From contig CM055102.1 in the NCBI GenBank assembly GCA_029204225.1, positions 12,009,939 to 12,073,938 of the forward strand: 64,000 nucleotides of DNA, read 5' to 3'. Source of the DNA: Diphasiastrum complanatum (Eukaryota; Streptophyta; Lycopodiopsida; Lycopodiales; Lycopodiaceae). This document shows positions 23,901 through 35,900 of this stretch, in pieces; within the stretch, counting starts at the first letter, position 1; every line of letters starts with the position of its first letter. The position numbers and the translations under genes were made by a program. Below the pieces are notes generated by a model. That model searched no databases and had not been told where the DNA came from. It saw only the letters and a program-made list of their open reading frames with translations.

Positions 23901-26900
23901 CACTCCCTCCTATTAGGTTGAGAATTGGCTTCTACGCGGCTGGCGCCAATACTGTAAAGGCAGGTTTATGAAAATAAAATAGAAGAAAGATCTGCAGTAA
24001 TTTTGTGCTTTGGGGGGGGGGGGGGGAGGACTAATACCTCCCCCGGACCTTTTTTCTATTTCAGCGTGCGCTGCTGCAGGGGACTGTGTTGCATCGGGAA
24101 GGTAAAGGGGGGGGGGGGGGGGGAGAGGTTAATACCTCCCCCAGAGCTTGTACTTTGTTTGATTTGACAGGGAAGGTGAGTGGCGCGCCTCCCCACAGCC
24201 CTGTCACCTCCCTTATGCCAAAAAAGGAAAACTATGTACTAAGTTTAAGGTAAAATAAAACTTAGTCTCTAAGTTTTAAAGCTTTTAACTCTAAGAGTGA
24301 AATCCTAACAGAAGTTGGCAATCTTAATCTTGAACCAAGACAATTCTTGGAGTCCTGTCCTTTCTTGATCGTACCTTCTTCTTCTTCATCCTCCTCTGTA
24401 TCTGCAGATCTCCAAAGTTGGAGACGAGATGTAGTACGTAGGAGTTGGAGGTGGGAGAAGGGGCCTTAACCCAATTTTTTAATCCTTTGGAGTCCATGGG
24501 CCATGTGGCACCATTTTATGGCCCCACATTGTATGAAAGGCCTAGAAGGGACAAGTGGGGCCTTTCTTGGGCCCCACTTGTCCTTTTTGCATGAGGTAGG
24601 GGAGGAGCCTTGGGGGAGGGGGTAAAGGAAGTACGTTCACTTTCCTCTACCCCATTCTCAAAGTTGCTTGTAGAGTTCCTTGGTGCTCAAAGTTACTTGT
24701 TTTCTTGAGCCCTTTCTCTAGTTGTCAGTTTTTAACGGTTTTGATACCGTTGTTCTCCGTTTTTCCTCTAGCTTTTTGCTACATACTACTTTTGCCATGG
24801 ACACTCCTATGGAAGAAACTTGAGCTCCAAGTCCCGCGAGGACTGATATTGAGGAAATGGCGCGCACAATAAATCTGTTGCAACAATAGATTGTTGACAT
24901 GCGCTCTAAGCATGAACGGGCGGAGACCGAGTTGTGGGCTATGTCCCAATCTTGGCAGGCACTCCTCAACCCGACGGAGTTTTTCACTTGGGAGAAAAAG
25001 GATAGAAACCAGGATGTGTTTTGGCATGGTTATCGGTGGACATCTCATTTCTCCATGCACGATCTACCAAACAGCTCCCGGATTGCAACTGCCATTATGT
25101 TTTTGCGAGGCAAAGCATACTCATGGTGGCAGGATCTTAAGGAGTGTGCTATAGTCCCATCTACTTGGGATGACTTCCAGGTAGCCTTTAACGCCGCCTT
25201 TATGCCAGTCCTCGATGATTTTGAATATTATCGTCGATTTGCCACGTTGCAAATGGGGACGAAACCCTTGGATGTCTATAAGGCTCCAGGTAATTCTTCC
25301 ATTTCTTGTAAAGATGTATCCTTTTCGGATGAAACAGTTTGTAGCAATTGTTGTTTTAATACTGCAGTGTTCGTACCTCACGACCTCATTCGTATGAGTG
25401 GATTCGTAGGCAGCCAACTTGTGAGAATTTTATTTGACGACGGTTCTACTTACAATTTTATTAATGCTAAGTTGGTGCAGAAGCTGTAGTTGGCAACCGC
25501 ACCAAGTGACCACAAGTATGTGGTTAGGATGGCAGTTGGTGGGGAGCAGCATGTCTGGGACCACTTTGCCCCCCACGTGCCGTTGAAGATTCAGAACTAT
25601 GTAGATAGTTTGTCTTTTCATGTTATGAATCTTGATAAGGTAGATTTAATCCTAGGCAAGTAATGGTTTTATGCTAGGAATGAGTCATTAAAGAAAGATT
25701 GTGTTTCACATAGTATATCTTTCTTGCATAATGACTCTTTGGTTTGTCTTAAAGGCGATGAGCCTGATCTACCTTTTGTAACTGCTCATGAGGCTAATCA
25801 ATGTATTTTGGATTCTGAGTATCATTCGTATTTATGTTATTTGAAAGATGAATCATACATGGATGCTTTTGTTACTCATAATTTCAATGTTGATGTATCG
25901 TCTTTCCCTAAAGCATTGTCTTTTTCTGATGTTAATTTAGAATCAACGCCTGAGGGCAAAATCTTTAAAAGACTTAGGGAGGAATATAATGATATATTCC
26001 TTGAGCAGTTGCCTGAGGGTCTTTCCCCCTCCAGGGGAGTAGACCATCACATAGATCTTCTTCCCGACAACTCTTTTGTATCGCTTTTTCCCTACAGGAT
26101 GAGCCCAAAGGAAGAAGATGAGGTTGCTAGTTAATTTCAGGAGTTATTACGCAAGGGTCATATTAGACCCAGTAAGTCCCCTGTAGGAAATAGAAGCCTA
26201 AGGATCCAGGATCTTAACTATTCAATCACACAAAGCATTCTCAAAAGAAAGAGAGAGATGGCCAGAAACTCTCTTGTAGAAACTCGTGGACAGCCAAGAA
26301 GAATAGTTAGTATTGCTTACAAAAGTGTCTCATACAAATGGGATGCACACTTATATATAGTCCAAGATGACTATATATCTAACTTCATGACTATTGGCTA
26401 TCCAACTACTTGACTATTGGCTGTCCAACCACTTGACTATTGACTATCCAACTTTCTATAAGTTACATAGAAAGAATAAGGTACCTCCAATATGTCAAGT
26501 TGGGGTACTTAATGTCACAATTAGGCCTAGTGGACCCAGGAGTCCCTACCAAGTTAATTTCATACTAAATTAGCTAACTCTAAGTTTAGTAGGCCTAATA
26601 TAATAAATGAACATGGTTACACAACTTTCGACCTTTTGGGTCAAAGTAACCTATGGTAATGTAAGCAATTCCATTTACATTCCAACACCCTCCTTAAATG
26701 GAAATGCATAACATAACATGAAGTAACTTCTCGAAAGAGAAAAATGCAACTTGCTGTCCGAACTTCATGTCGCCAAATAAACTTCGCACCGAAGTAGTCG
26801 AAATCTCATCCCCAATCATGTCCAACATATAAAAGGAAAAGAATTCGTAATAATGAAGCATCAAGTCGAAGGGTGAGGATTTGCATGCTCCATCTGAAGT

Positions 26901-29900
26901 AGGGAACCAACATAAACTCGACAATAAGTCGAAACATGGACTTGTAATCCATCATAGGCTCCCACATCATTCGAAAACACTTCTTACCATAAGGACAATA
27001 AAAAAGAGTACCAAACTCTTTTGGCATCACATCCTCCCGAACCTTACCATCAATGACTTGCTCACATAGAATAGGCGATGTACCAACATCATGATGAAGA
27101 GTAAGTGTAGAACCAAAAAAATCAGCAAGAGGTACTGATTTTAAAGAGGCATGTGCCTTCCTTTCGTAGTAAGATATTTCTTTGCTGTCTTGCAAAGTCT
27201 CCAATAGCCGACAAGGAATAGTTATGGGCTGTTCAACACTTTGCTGCCCAAAGTGTTCCCAACATGGACCATGTTGTCCATAATCTTCCGCAGGCTGTTC
27301 CCAAAGCATAATGTACTGCGCATGATGTAAAATGGGCTGTAAATGACCAAAAGAAGATGATTGAACCTGCTGTCCAATGTCTTCATCATAAAAATTTAGC
27401 AAACTATCAAGAGATGCATCAATGATGGCGTCATCAAAGCTATCCCACGAAGAGGCATGGGATGACATAGAAGATTCTTCAAGTAATGCAAAATTCTCTC
27501 CAAACAAATGCTCGCTCTTAACACTTTGAACAAAATAGATTTTTGATCATCTTTGGAAGTGTTGAAAGAAGGCTTCCCTTTCCACTTGCCTTTGCCTTTT
27601 GCAAAGAAAGCTTGATCTTCTTGTTCACCAAAGTTGATCCTTGTTTGCTCTTCTTGAAGAAGTAAGCCAACAAGTTCGTCGAAGGAGATTTGCTGTCCCC
27701 TAAGAGAAATGCTCAATGATGACACAAATGGAAGGTAAGAATTAGGAAGAGAGTTGAGAGTAATAGATACAAATTGTGAGTTCTCAATCACCTCCTCAAT
27801 ACTAAGAAGCTCCTCTCGAAGATCCTTGATCTTCGTCAAGTGGTTTGTAAGCAAATCACCTTCTTGCATCTTCATGATAGAAAGTTGATTTCAAAGATAT
27901 ACCACTTTTGCCGCATTCTTTACTTGAAACATCTTGGCAAAAGTCTCCCAAGCACTTTTGGAAGTCTTGCACGATCTAATATGAGGAAGGATAGATCTCT
28001 TCACTGATAATGCAATGACGGAATGTGCTCGTGCATCTCGTCGATCCCACTTCTTTTGCTCATCAGAAGACACCTCCGTAGTTGAAGAAGTAGTTGTTCT
28101 AGATGGTGTAATAGGTGCCAAGGTAGGCGGCCTCTCTTTGTCACCATTAACTACTTCCCACAAACCTTTAGCAATTAGAAGGTTCTTTATTATGTAGCAC
28201 CACAAGGAATAGTTTGTGCCATCCAGTCTGTCTTCATTAAATAAAAAACCAATAGACTCCGATTCTTTAGCCATAATAGAAAAATCAGCTTGTAGTAGAT
28301 AGGAAATAGACTTTCCACATCAAAATCTACTCAAAGGGCAACAACCTCAAAGCTGAAATTATGAGCACAAAAGATTGCAATACTCCACATGCAATTTGCT
28401 CAACAAGTAATGAAATAGGTGGCTGATTTCTGCACAAAAAACAGAATGCTCACAAATAGGTAGACTTTAAATGAAGCCTAAACCAAAACCAAAAATTTGT
28501 GGCTAAAAAGAGTGCACACTATATGCATATAGAGCTGATGGTAGCGCCCTACTCCAAGCTCACCAACAGGGAAATTTCAGCAAGAAATGTATCCAAAACA
28601 CATGTATCTTCATTTAAGAAGTAAATCTGAAATTTTCAGCATGTAATTGAATTGAGTCAAGATCACATGTAATTGGTTTGAGCACGGGCGCCCTACTGCT
28701 AGCTCTCAAATAGGTGAAGGTGCCTTGCAATTTCCTGCAAAATAGTTATAAGAAGATGAGCAGATTCTTCTCCTGCAAAAATCAGCAGCTTGATGATTTT
28801 CTGCAACCAAAAGAGGAAGAAGATAACTTCCTATTGGGCGCCTTCCTGCAAGCAATATGATCACCTAAAGACTCTGATACCATGTAGGAAATAGAAGCCT
28901 AAGGATCCAGGATCTTAACTATTCAATCACAAAAAGCATTCTCAAAAGAAAGAGAGAGATGGCTAGAAACTCTCTTGTATTGGGTGTATCTTAGAATCCC
29001 AAAAGACTCTAAGACACTTCGAACGAGGAAATGTTTGAAGTTATCTCCACGTTTTAGCAGTCCTTTCAAAGTTTTTAACAAGATTGGTAGGGCTGCGTAT
29101 AAACCAGAAACACCCTGTTGGAACTAAGGTCCATCCTGTATTCCATGTTAGTCGTTTAAAGGAACGACTTGGTGGGAAAGATGACCTGATTCCCACAAAT
29201 GATTTAGTGTTATTGGAGGATTTGACTGCTTTTGTACCCCATGAACCGGAAAGGATCATGGATACCCGACGTCATCAGCTGAGAAATCATTTGATTTTTG
29301 AACATCTGATTTGTTGGAAAGGTAAGTCAGATGATGAGGACACCTGGGAAAGGGAAGACGATCCAAGACTTAGATTCCCTGGTTTTTTCCCATAGAAGGA
29401 AGTTTTTATGGGGTAGGGAATGTTATGTACCATAACGGTACGCCCTTCAGTGACGGCCTCGCAAGGGGCATGACACAAGTCTGGCGTTATCGACATGTTT
29501 AGGTGCCACACGTCACCATCCTAGGTGGTCACGTGTCGCTGGCAGGACCGTGCTTGATGGGACCCACTATGCTATGCCTATATAGTGGTGGGGTTTCTCT
29601 CTTTCCATTCACTCAGTCTACCCTGGAGTTGGTGGATGGAGAGCACGTACATTAGCCAGGATGTATCTCCAGGCCAGGAGATGTATGCTAGGGAGAGCCG
29701 AGGGTGATGGCTGGTGGTATGGGACGCCAGTTCTCACAGGAGGCTCGACTAGGCATGACTATGTCAATCTGGAAGGTTGCCTACAGTGTCATCATACTGA
29801 TTTAATAGGGTCATTAGTAATCATCCTACAACTTACCATTTTGATATCTATAGTGTCTTTGTAGCTGATGCTTAGCAGTATTCCTTTGTAGGAGGACCTG

Positions 29901-32900
29901 CACCAGTGTCATGCGGGTTGTATGTTCGTCGTAGCGAAATTCTATTTAATTAGCATCATAATTTGTGTTGCTCTTAGTGTGATGCTTCTGTTTACTTTTG
30001 GATGCCGAAATGCTCTTGGCTATGTTGAAGACAATTTTTTTTGACGGGTTCTCAGCCCAGTCTAAAAAGGTATGTAGAAGCAGTTAGAATTAATTGTGAT
30101 GCAGTCAAAATGCTTCTTTTTTTGACTAACAAAATTTTCATTATTAGTACATGCCAGCATGAAGTCCATCTAGAATTTCACCGTCAAGTACATTCTTGCC
30201 AAAGGAGCAATCATTTCTTTGAGAGGAAATTGTTGAGTTTGAGGGATTGAAAAACAAGATGAGGACTGGAGGTTACGACTCCAAAAAATTTACAAGTTTT
30301 CTTTAATTCAGAAAGAGATACTACCAATGAAGGTGGTAACAGAATGATATAGACCTTTTGACCGATACTTCCAATGAAGTAGAATGATATAGACCTTTTA
30401 ACTGATAATATGATTAAACTGTGTCACAAAAGGCTTATTTTGTAAAGAAATGTTACAGTTGACACTTGCCTCAGCTTCACCAAAATTTGAAAATAGCAGC
30501 TCCATTATTGAAGTTGCCTTGCGTGCAGTAATGTAAGGAAGTATTTCATAAAAGCTGCAAGCACTCTACATAAGTGTTGACCACAGCAAGGCTACCTACT
30601 GCAGATGTTGATCATTTTGGTGTAAATTTTCTTCAAGTACATTTTCAGTTGTCTAATATTTCTAAAAAACTTTTCTGTTGCAAAAGTAGAAACTCTTGTT
30701 ACTTTATACTGTAAGTTCTGGAACTATATGAGCTCTTCTGTTATTGATTAACCACTCACTCAGGGTCTAATACAGTAGTTTTTTTCAAAGTTGCCATTAC
30801 ATGTTCGTTTTTCTGTTCTGATCAGAAGTGAACATCTTTTTTTGGAACAGAGAATGGTTTCCCGATAGGGCCAGCCTGGGGACCTTTGGATGATGTAGTT
30901 ATGGGAGGGGTAAGTGAAAGCCATTTTCAAATCAGTTCGGTTGATGGTGAAAATGGTGGTCCAGCTGGCATTTTTAAAGGTAAGCTCTGATGTTGAAAGC
31001 AAGTGATGTTAATTCTTGAGATTCTTTTTGCTTTGGTTAACATCCGTAAGTCTCCCAAATTAAGTTTGAATCTATAAAGCGCAGCAAACTATTCTTATTG
31101 ATTTGTTATTTACTGCTTATGCTTCTTATGAAGTTTTGGTCTCTACAAGTTTCACATGATAATCATGTCACCAAGGAAACCTGATTTTAACCGTCCAAAT
31201 TTGAATGTAAGAAGCTCAAATGGTTTATAATTTGTAGTTATCTACTTAAAGCTTGTTTGTTTTAACAGGCTTTGTTTCAACCGAAAACAATGGTGGTTTT
31301 GCCAGCATAAGGACCAAGGTGCTCTTGAACTCTGATTCTAGGTGCCCTTGTTGCAGATTTTACAGAGTCATTTTTGTTGTCAATATAGACCGAGGTCAAA
31401 TATGTTCTAAACAGATCAAAGTTTTCAAGTTGTACTCTAAAGTTGCACTGATTATAGTCGATTCAATGCTGTGTCTTCCTTCACATTGGAGTATCCACAG
31501 AATAGTATGTTTAGTATGTTATGCCTATTGGTATCATGAATTTTTTTTGAATGTGATTCTTGAAACTGCATTATAGCATTTAGAATATCACTGGTTCTTT
31601 GGATAACAGTCTTTCACATGGGCGACTGGATGCTACATTGTAAATAACAGTTCTGAAGTATAGCCTTTATTCTTTTTCCTTATAGGGGGTGCATAAGGAT
31701 TTTCTACATTTGAATATCCACGAGTGTTGATATCTGACTTTTTTGGAAGTGTGTATTCTATCAAAAACATAATTCAGGCCTCTGCATGCAGCAACTAGTG
31801 ACTTTCTAAATGAATCTGTGAAGTGGTATACAAAAATGAGGTTGTCAAAATCAAGTTAGAAATTTTCCAGTAACTGACAACTTAGGATACGAAGAAATTA
31901 TTGTAATAGAGTATCTGGCACCCTTTGACATTTAAAGTTTTTTATTTGAGACATGAGTCCATGGTAACGATTGGGACACATGCAGATGCCCATCTTTATG
32001 CTTTAGATATCATAGGTTGACTCTTCAAGTGTTGATCTAACTGCTGGAATTTGCTCTGGCAGAACTTCGATCCTTTGTTGGACTTGTCTGCTTATGAAGG
32101 TTTAGAAGTGCGTCTTAAAGGAGATGGTCATCGTTTTAAGCTGGTCATCCGTACCTCAACAGATTTTGATGCAGTTGGATATACAGTTATCTTTGACACG
32201 AAGAAAAATGAATGGCAGTCTGTACGTCTGTTGTATTTTGTACTACTGCTCTTATGATTGGAATGATACTAGATTTTGAGTACATGGTGAGTCCAGAAGT
32301 TCAAACGGATCCTGTGCAACATATGAATGCAAAAATGATGAATTGAATGTGAAGGTTTAACTAGCACGAACATTACTGCGTTCTTCTTCATTTTGCAGAT
32401 CCGGCTACCATTTGTAACATTTGTGCCTATCTTTAGAGCCCGAACTGTCAAAGATGCTCCCAGATTTAACACAACAAAAATTGCCTCTTTGCAGGTAAGG
32501 ATTTATACATCTGTCTTTTGTTTTATTTTCATAAATGATTGAAAAGTTAGCCATGCTGACTCCAGTGCTCTTACACTTTTGTTGCAACTTTCAGGTTATG
32601 TACAGCAAGTTTGAATCTGATGGGAAACTTAACCCCACCTTTGAGCCAGGGCCATTTGAGCTACCTATCTCAAGCATTCGAGCTTACCTGAAAGAGCCAA
32701 TCACACCCAGGTTCACGTGTTTTATATTATTATATTTTTTTGCACTAGTCAGAACATGTCGAGCATAAGCTGTCTAAAAATTGGAAGTGGCCCGCATCAT
32801 TGTAAATTTTCTATTCCCATCATACCCTTGATGTTAGCCATTTGGTACAGATTTGTTCATGTGAGTTCTGCGGGGGTGACAAGACCAGATAGACCAGGCT

Positions 32901-35900
32901 TGGATTTGAGTAAACAACCTCCTGCTGTTCGCTTGAATAAAGAGCTTAACTACATCATGACTTTTAAACTGAAGGTCAGAAGACATATCTGAGTTGCCTT
33001 ATGCTATAAGACTCAAGTACTGTTGTTTGCTAGTGAAATCTAGCTTAGAGTTCACTGAAAGTTTATAATCATAAGCAATAAGTTCTTGAAAGTTTTGTTA
33101 ATTCGATGACTTCCAAATTCCTTTCACAGTAATTCAAAAAAAGAGTTTTGAGCTATTTCATTCATGGAAAACGTATTTAATGTCAATAAGAATGGTTTTG
33201 GTTGTCATTAGTAAAGATACATTCTTACCATGTGTAATATTTGCTTCGGAACACAGTTGCCCTGATCTGGAACCATAGGTCCCACGGTACTGGGTACCGC
33301 GGATCATGGTACCGCGGTACCACAATATAATAATATTTTTATTATTTAATATTTTTAAATTTTTTTTTTTACCTAAGGCCGAGTTCCCTCATATTGTTCA
33401 TACCCCCTGTGCAGCCCACGACATAGACCTTCTGATGGGGGACATTGGAGCACTTCCCTGGGTTAGAGCCATCGTCCGGGAGGCCCTCTTCCTGGTGACT
33501 TTTGTCACCAGAAAGAGGCGTGTCCTTGCCATGTTCCGGGTGTTCATCCATCTGGACCTCCGTAAGCCAGCCCCCACGCGCTTTGCATTCGACTTGGTGG
33601 TCATCGACCGTTTGATTAGGTGCAGGGCCCAGCTTCTACAGATGGTTGCCAGTGATCTTTGGGGTGCTAGTACATTTCCGCACACTGAGGATGGGGAGCA
33701 CTTTTCTTCCACGGTGAGGGGAGACCAGTTCTGGAGGGATGCACAGACATTGTCAGGACTGCTTCGACCACTCTACATTGTGCTCCGCATGGCTGACAGC
33801 GAGGGGTCGACACTTGGACTGGTGTATGAGCTCATGGATCGGATTGGACAGTTCCTGCAGCTGCCCATCTTGTAGCCAGAGAGGTAAGCGGTACAGTGTT
33901 GCAATTGACCTTTATCTTGTTCAGTACTTGCTAGTTTGTTTTTCTGTCAATGTTAAGCTTTTTCGTAATGCCCTAAACCACATGCCCCTCACCTGCAGGA
34001 CTGAAGTTCATATGGGAGACGCGGTGGAACTACTTCCACAGGAGTATCCACACCGTTGCACACATGCTGCATCCCCTCTTCCTCTCTCCGACACAGATCG
34101 CAGACAGGGAGCTCGAGGCCGATTGGCTTCAGTACATTCACAGGGTGGGTCCACACATAGGTTTGGATCCTATCAGGCTCATGGAGGAGCTCGCTGCATT
34201 TCGTTTCGGCATGGGCACATTCGGCGACCCGGCTGCCCAGGATCCAGAGAGGAGGCAGCTACCCATTACCTGGTGGACCATGTTCGGTAGCACATACCCA
34301 TCTATACAGCGTCTTGCACTGTGTGTCCTTTCTCAGATATGCATCTCATTTTATCCTCCATTTTTGTGTTTCGTTGAAGTTCCACCCAATGTGCTGAAGT
34401 ATTTCAATGCACGCACCACAGGACTGTGCTGTCTCCGTGTGTGATCGTAATTGGAGCACATGGGCACTCATTCACACGAGGAGAAGAAACCGGTTGTCAG
34501 TGAGTCAGTTGGAGCGGTTGGTGTTCTGTAGCACCAACGCACGTCTCGCCAGGAGGCTTTTGACCATTACGAGCGCATTGCAGGTGATAAACTAATCTTT
34601 CATAGCATGTTGGTTGACTCCTCGTATGTTGGTTTCATTTCTTGATAAAGTTGTGTCTCTGACATGCAAATTTTAAACCTTGCAGACGAAGATATCAGAT
34701 TTGGAGCGCCAGGTTGACTTGCCTACGGACAGCACCCATCCCATGCCTGCAGATGACCTGGGCACACACAGTTGATGGCAGAGAGAGAGAGGGAGCTTGC
34801 CGAGATGAGAGAGAGAGAGCTTGGGCTTGAGCACAGAGGATGTACCAGTACCGGCCACCACAGTGCCCCTTTCAGTACATATCGCCACTGTACTCGCCTC
34901 CTGCACAGCCAGTTCCTCCACCTGCAGCAGCCCCATGGGCACACACTCCACGAGCTCATCCTCCTCGCTCAGGTGCACAGGGAGTTCCCTCTTTTGCTTC
35001 CCTATCCCAGCCGGCCTCAGCTTGAGCCCAGCCTAGCCAGCCAGGTGATTTGCATGGGTGACGAGGCATTGACAACTCCTCTTGTCCGCAAGAGACCCAA
35101 GGGTGCTCCAAACAAGAAAGGCAAGGCACAGAAACTGCCAGGGAGGAGAGGACGACCACGCAGGGCTGCAGGTACAGGTAGAGGTGCAGTATCACAGCCA
35201 GTTGGAGCAGGTGTTGTTGGTTTGGCCTGCTTGGGGGCCGATGCGGAGGTTGATTGGGAGGATGAGGATGACGAGTCTTCCCCCTCGGATACACAGCCCA
35301 TGCCAGTTCCAGATAGGCAGAGGTATCGGCTGCGAGAGGCTCGGGGCCCTGAGTTGTCTCCAGAGCATTCGTCTGAGTCAGAGTCAGAGCCAGAGCATTG
35401 ATTGTGGCTCTGTTGTTTTAGTTTCAGTAGTTTGTCTCTAGCAGACGGTCTACCATTGTACTCAGATGATTTTTCACATTATTTACAGTGTTTGGCCTAC
35501 ATTATTTGCTGCACATTGTGCGTATGTCGCTCTGTACATGTGATGCTTTATTTTATGTCGAAGAATTCTATGTGCGTGTGTGAATCCTATTTTCATTTAA
35601 TTTCGTTTGAAGTGAATGCTAGCTTCACATATATGCACCTACATCATGAGCACAACAATCACCCCTACACCCCAAACGACATTTCATAAACACATGTAAT
35701 ACATCTGCATTTAAAAAAATTACAGACATTGCATCTTACATGGCCAGGCTCGCGTTGCACAAAAAACAACTATGTACATATTCAACCGTTGTATCGGGAT
35801 AACATCACACATACTGTCATTTTTTTAAGCAGCCATCTAGTTATTTGCTGCACCATAAACTGCCGAAAACTACATAGCAACAGTCCGCCACATACGGCTG

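Larger units (their letters stand above)
26182..28979 (-). mobile_element. Copia-like gag-only LTR element (Copia-3) inside Gypsy-1
   Basis: The complete 506-bp LTR at 26182-26687 starts TGTAGG and ends CCAACA. The second copy at 28883-28979 is truncated to about 97 bp. On the - strand, the tRNA-Met primer-binding site follows the truncated 5' LTR (complement read as gactctgatacca, 28870-28882). A polypurine tract (aaggaggg, complement at 26688-26696) precedes the intact 3' LTR. Between them lie a Copia-type gag and an unidentified ORF, but no protease, integrase, RT or RNase H. At under 2.8 kb it looks non-autonomous. Confidence 0.8.
24797..29890 (+). mobile_element. Ty3/Gypsy element with chromodomain (Gypsy-1), deleted and interrupted
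   Basis: The + strand gag, protease and start of RT (24797-26181) are followed by the inserted Copia-3 (26182-28979). An integrase C-terminus with chromodomain comes next (28980-29398), then a 3' LTR. The RT core, RNase H and most of the integrase are missing at the insertion site. No 5' LTR was recognised. Confidence 0.75.
14189..30850 (+). other. Intron 6 of the host gene (16.7 kb)
   Basis: The intron splits a Glu codon between exons 6 and 7 (phase 1). It holds five LINE copies or fragments, all on the - strand, one Copia nested in a LINE, and one Gypsy with a Copia-like element nested in it. The unassigned end, about 29890-30850, is AT-rich and I recognise nothing there. Confidence 0.85.
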
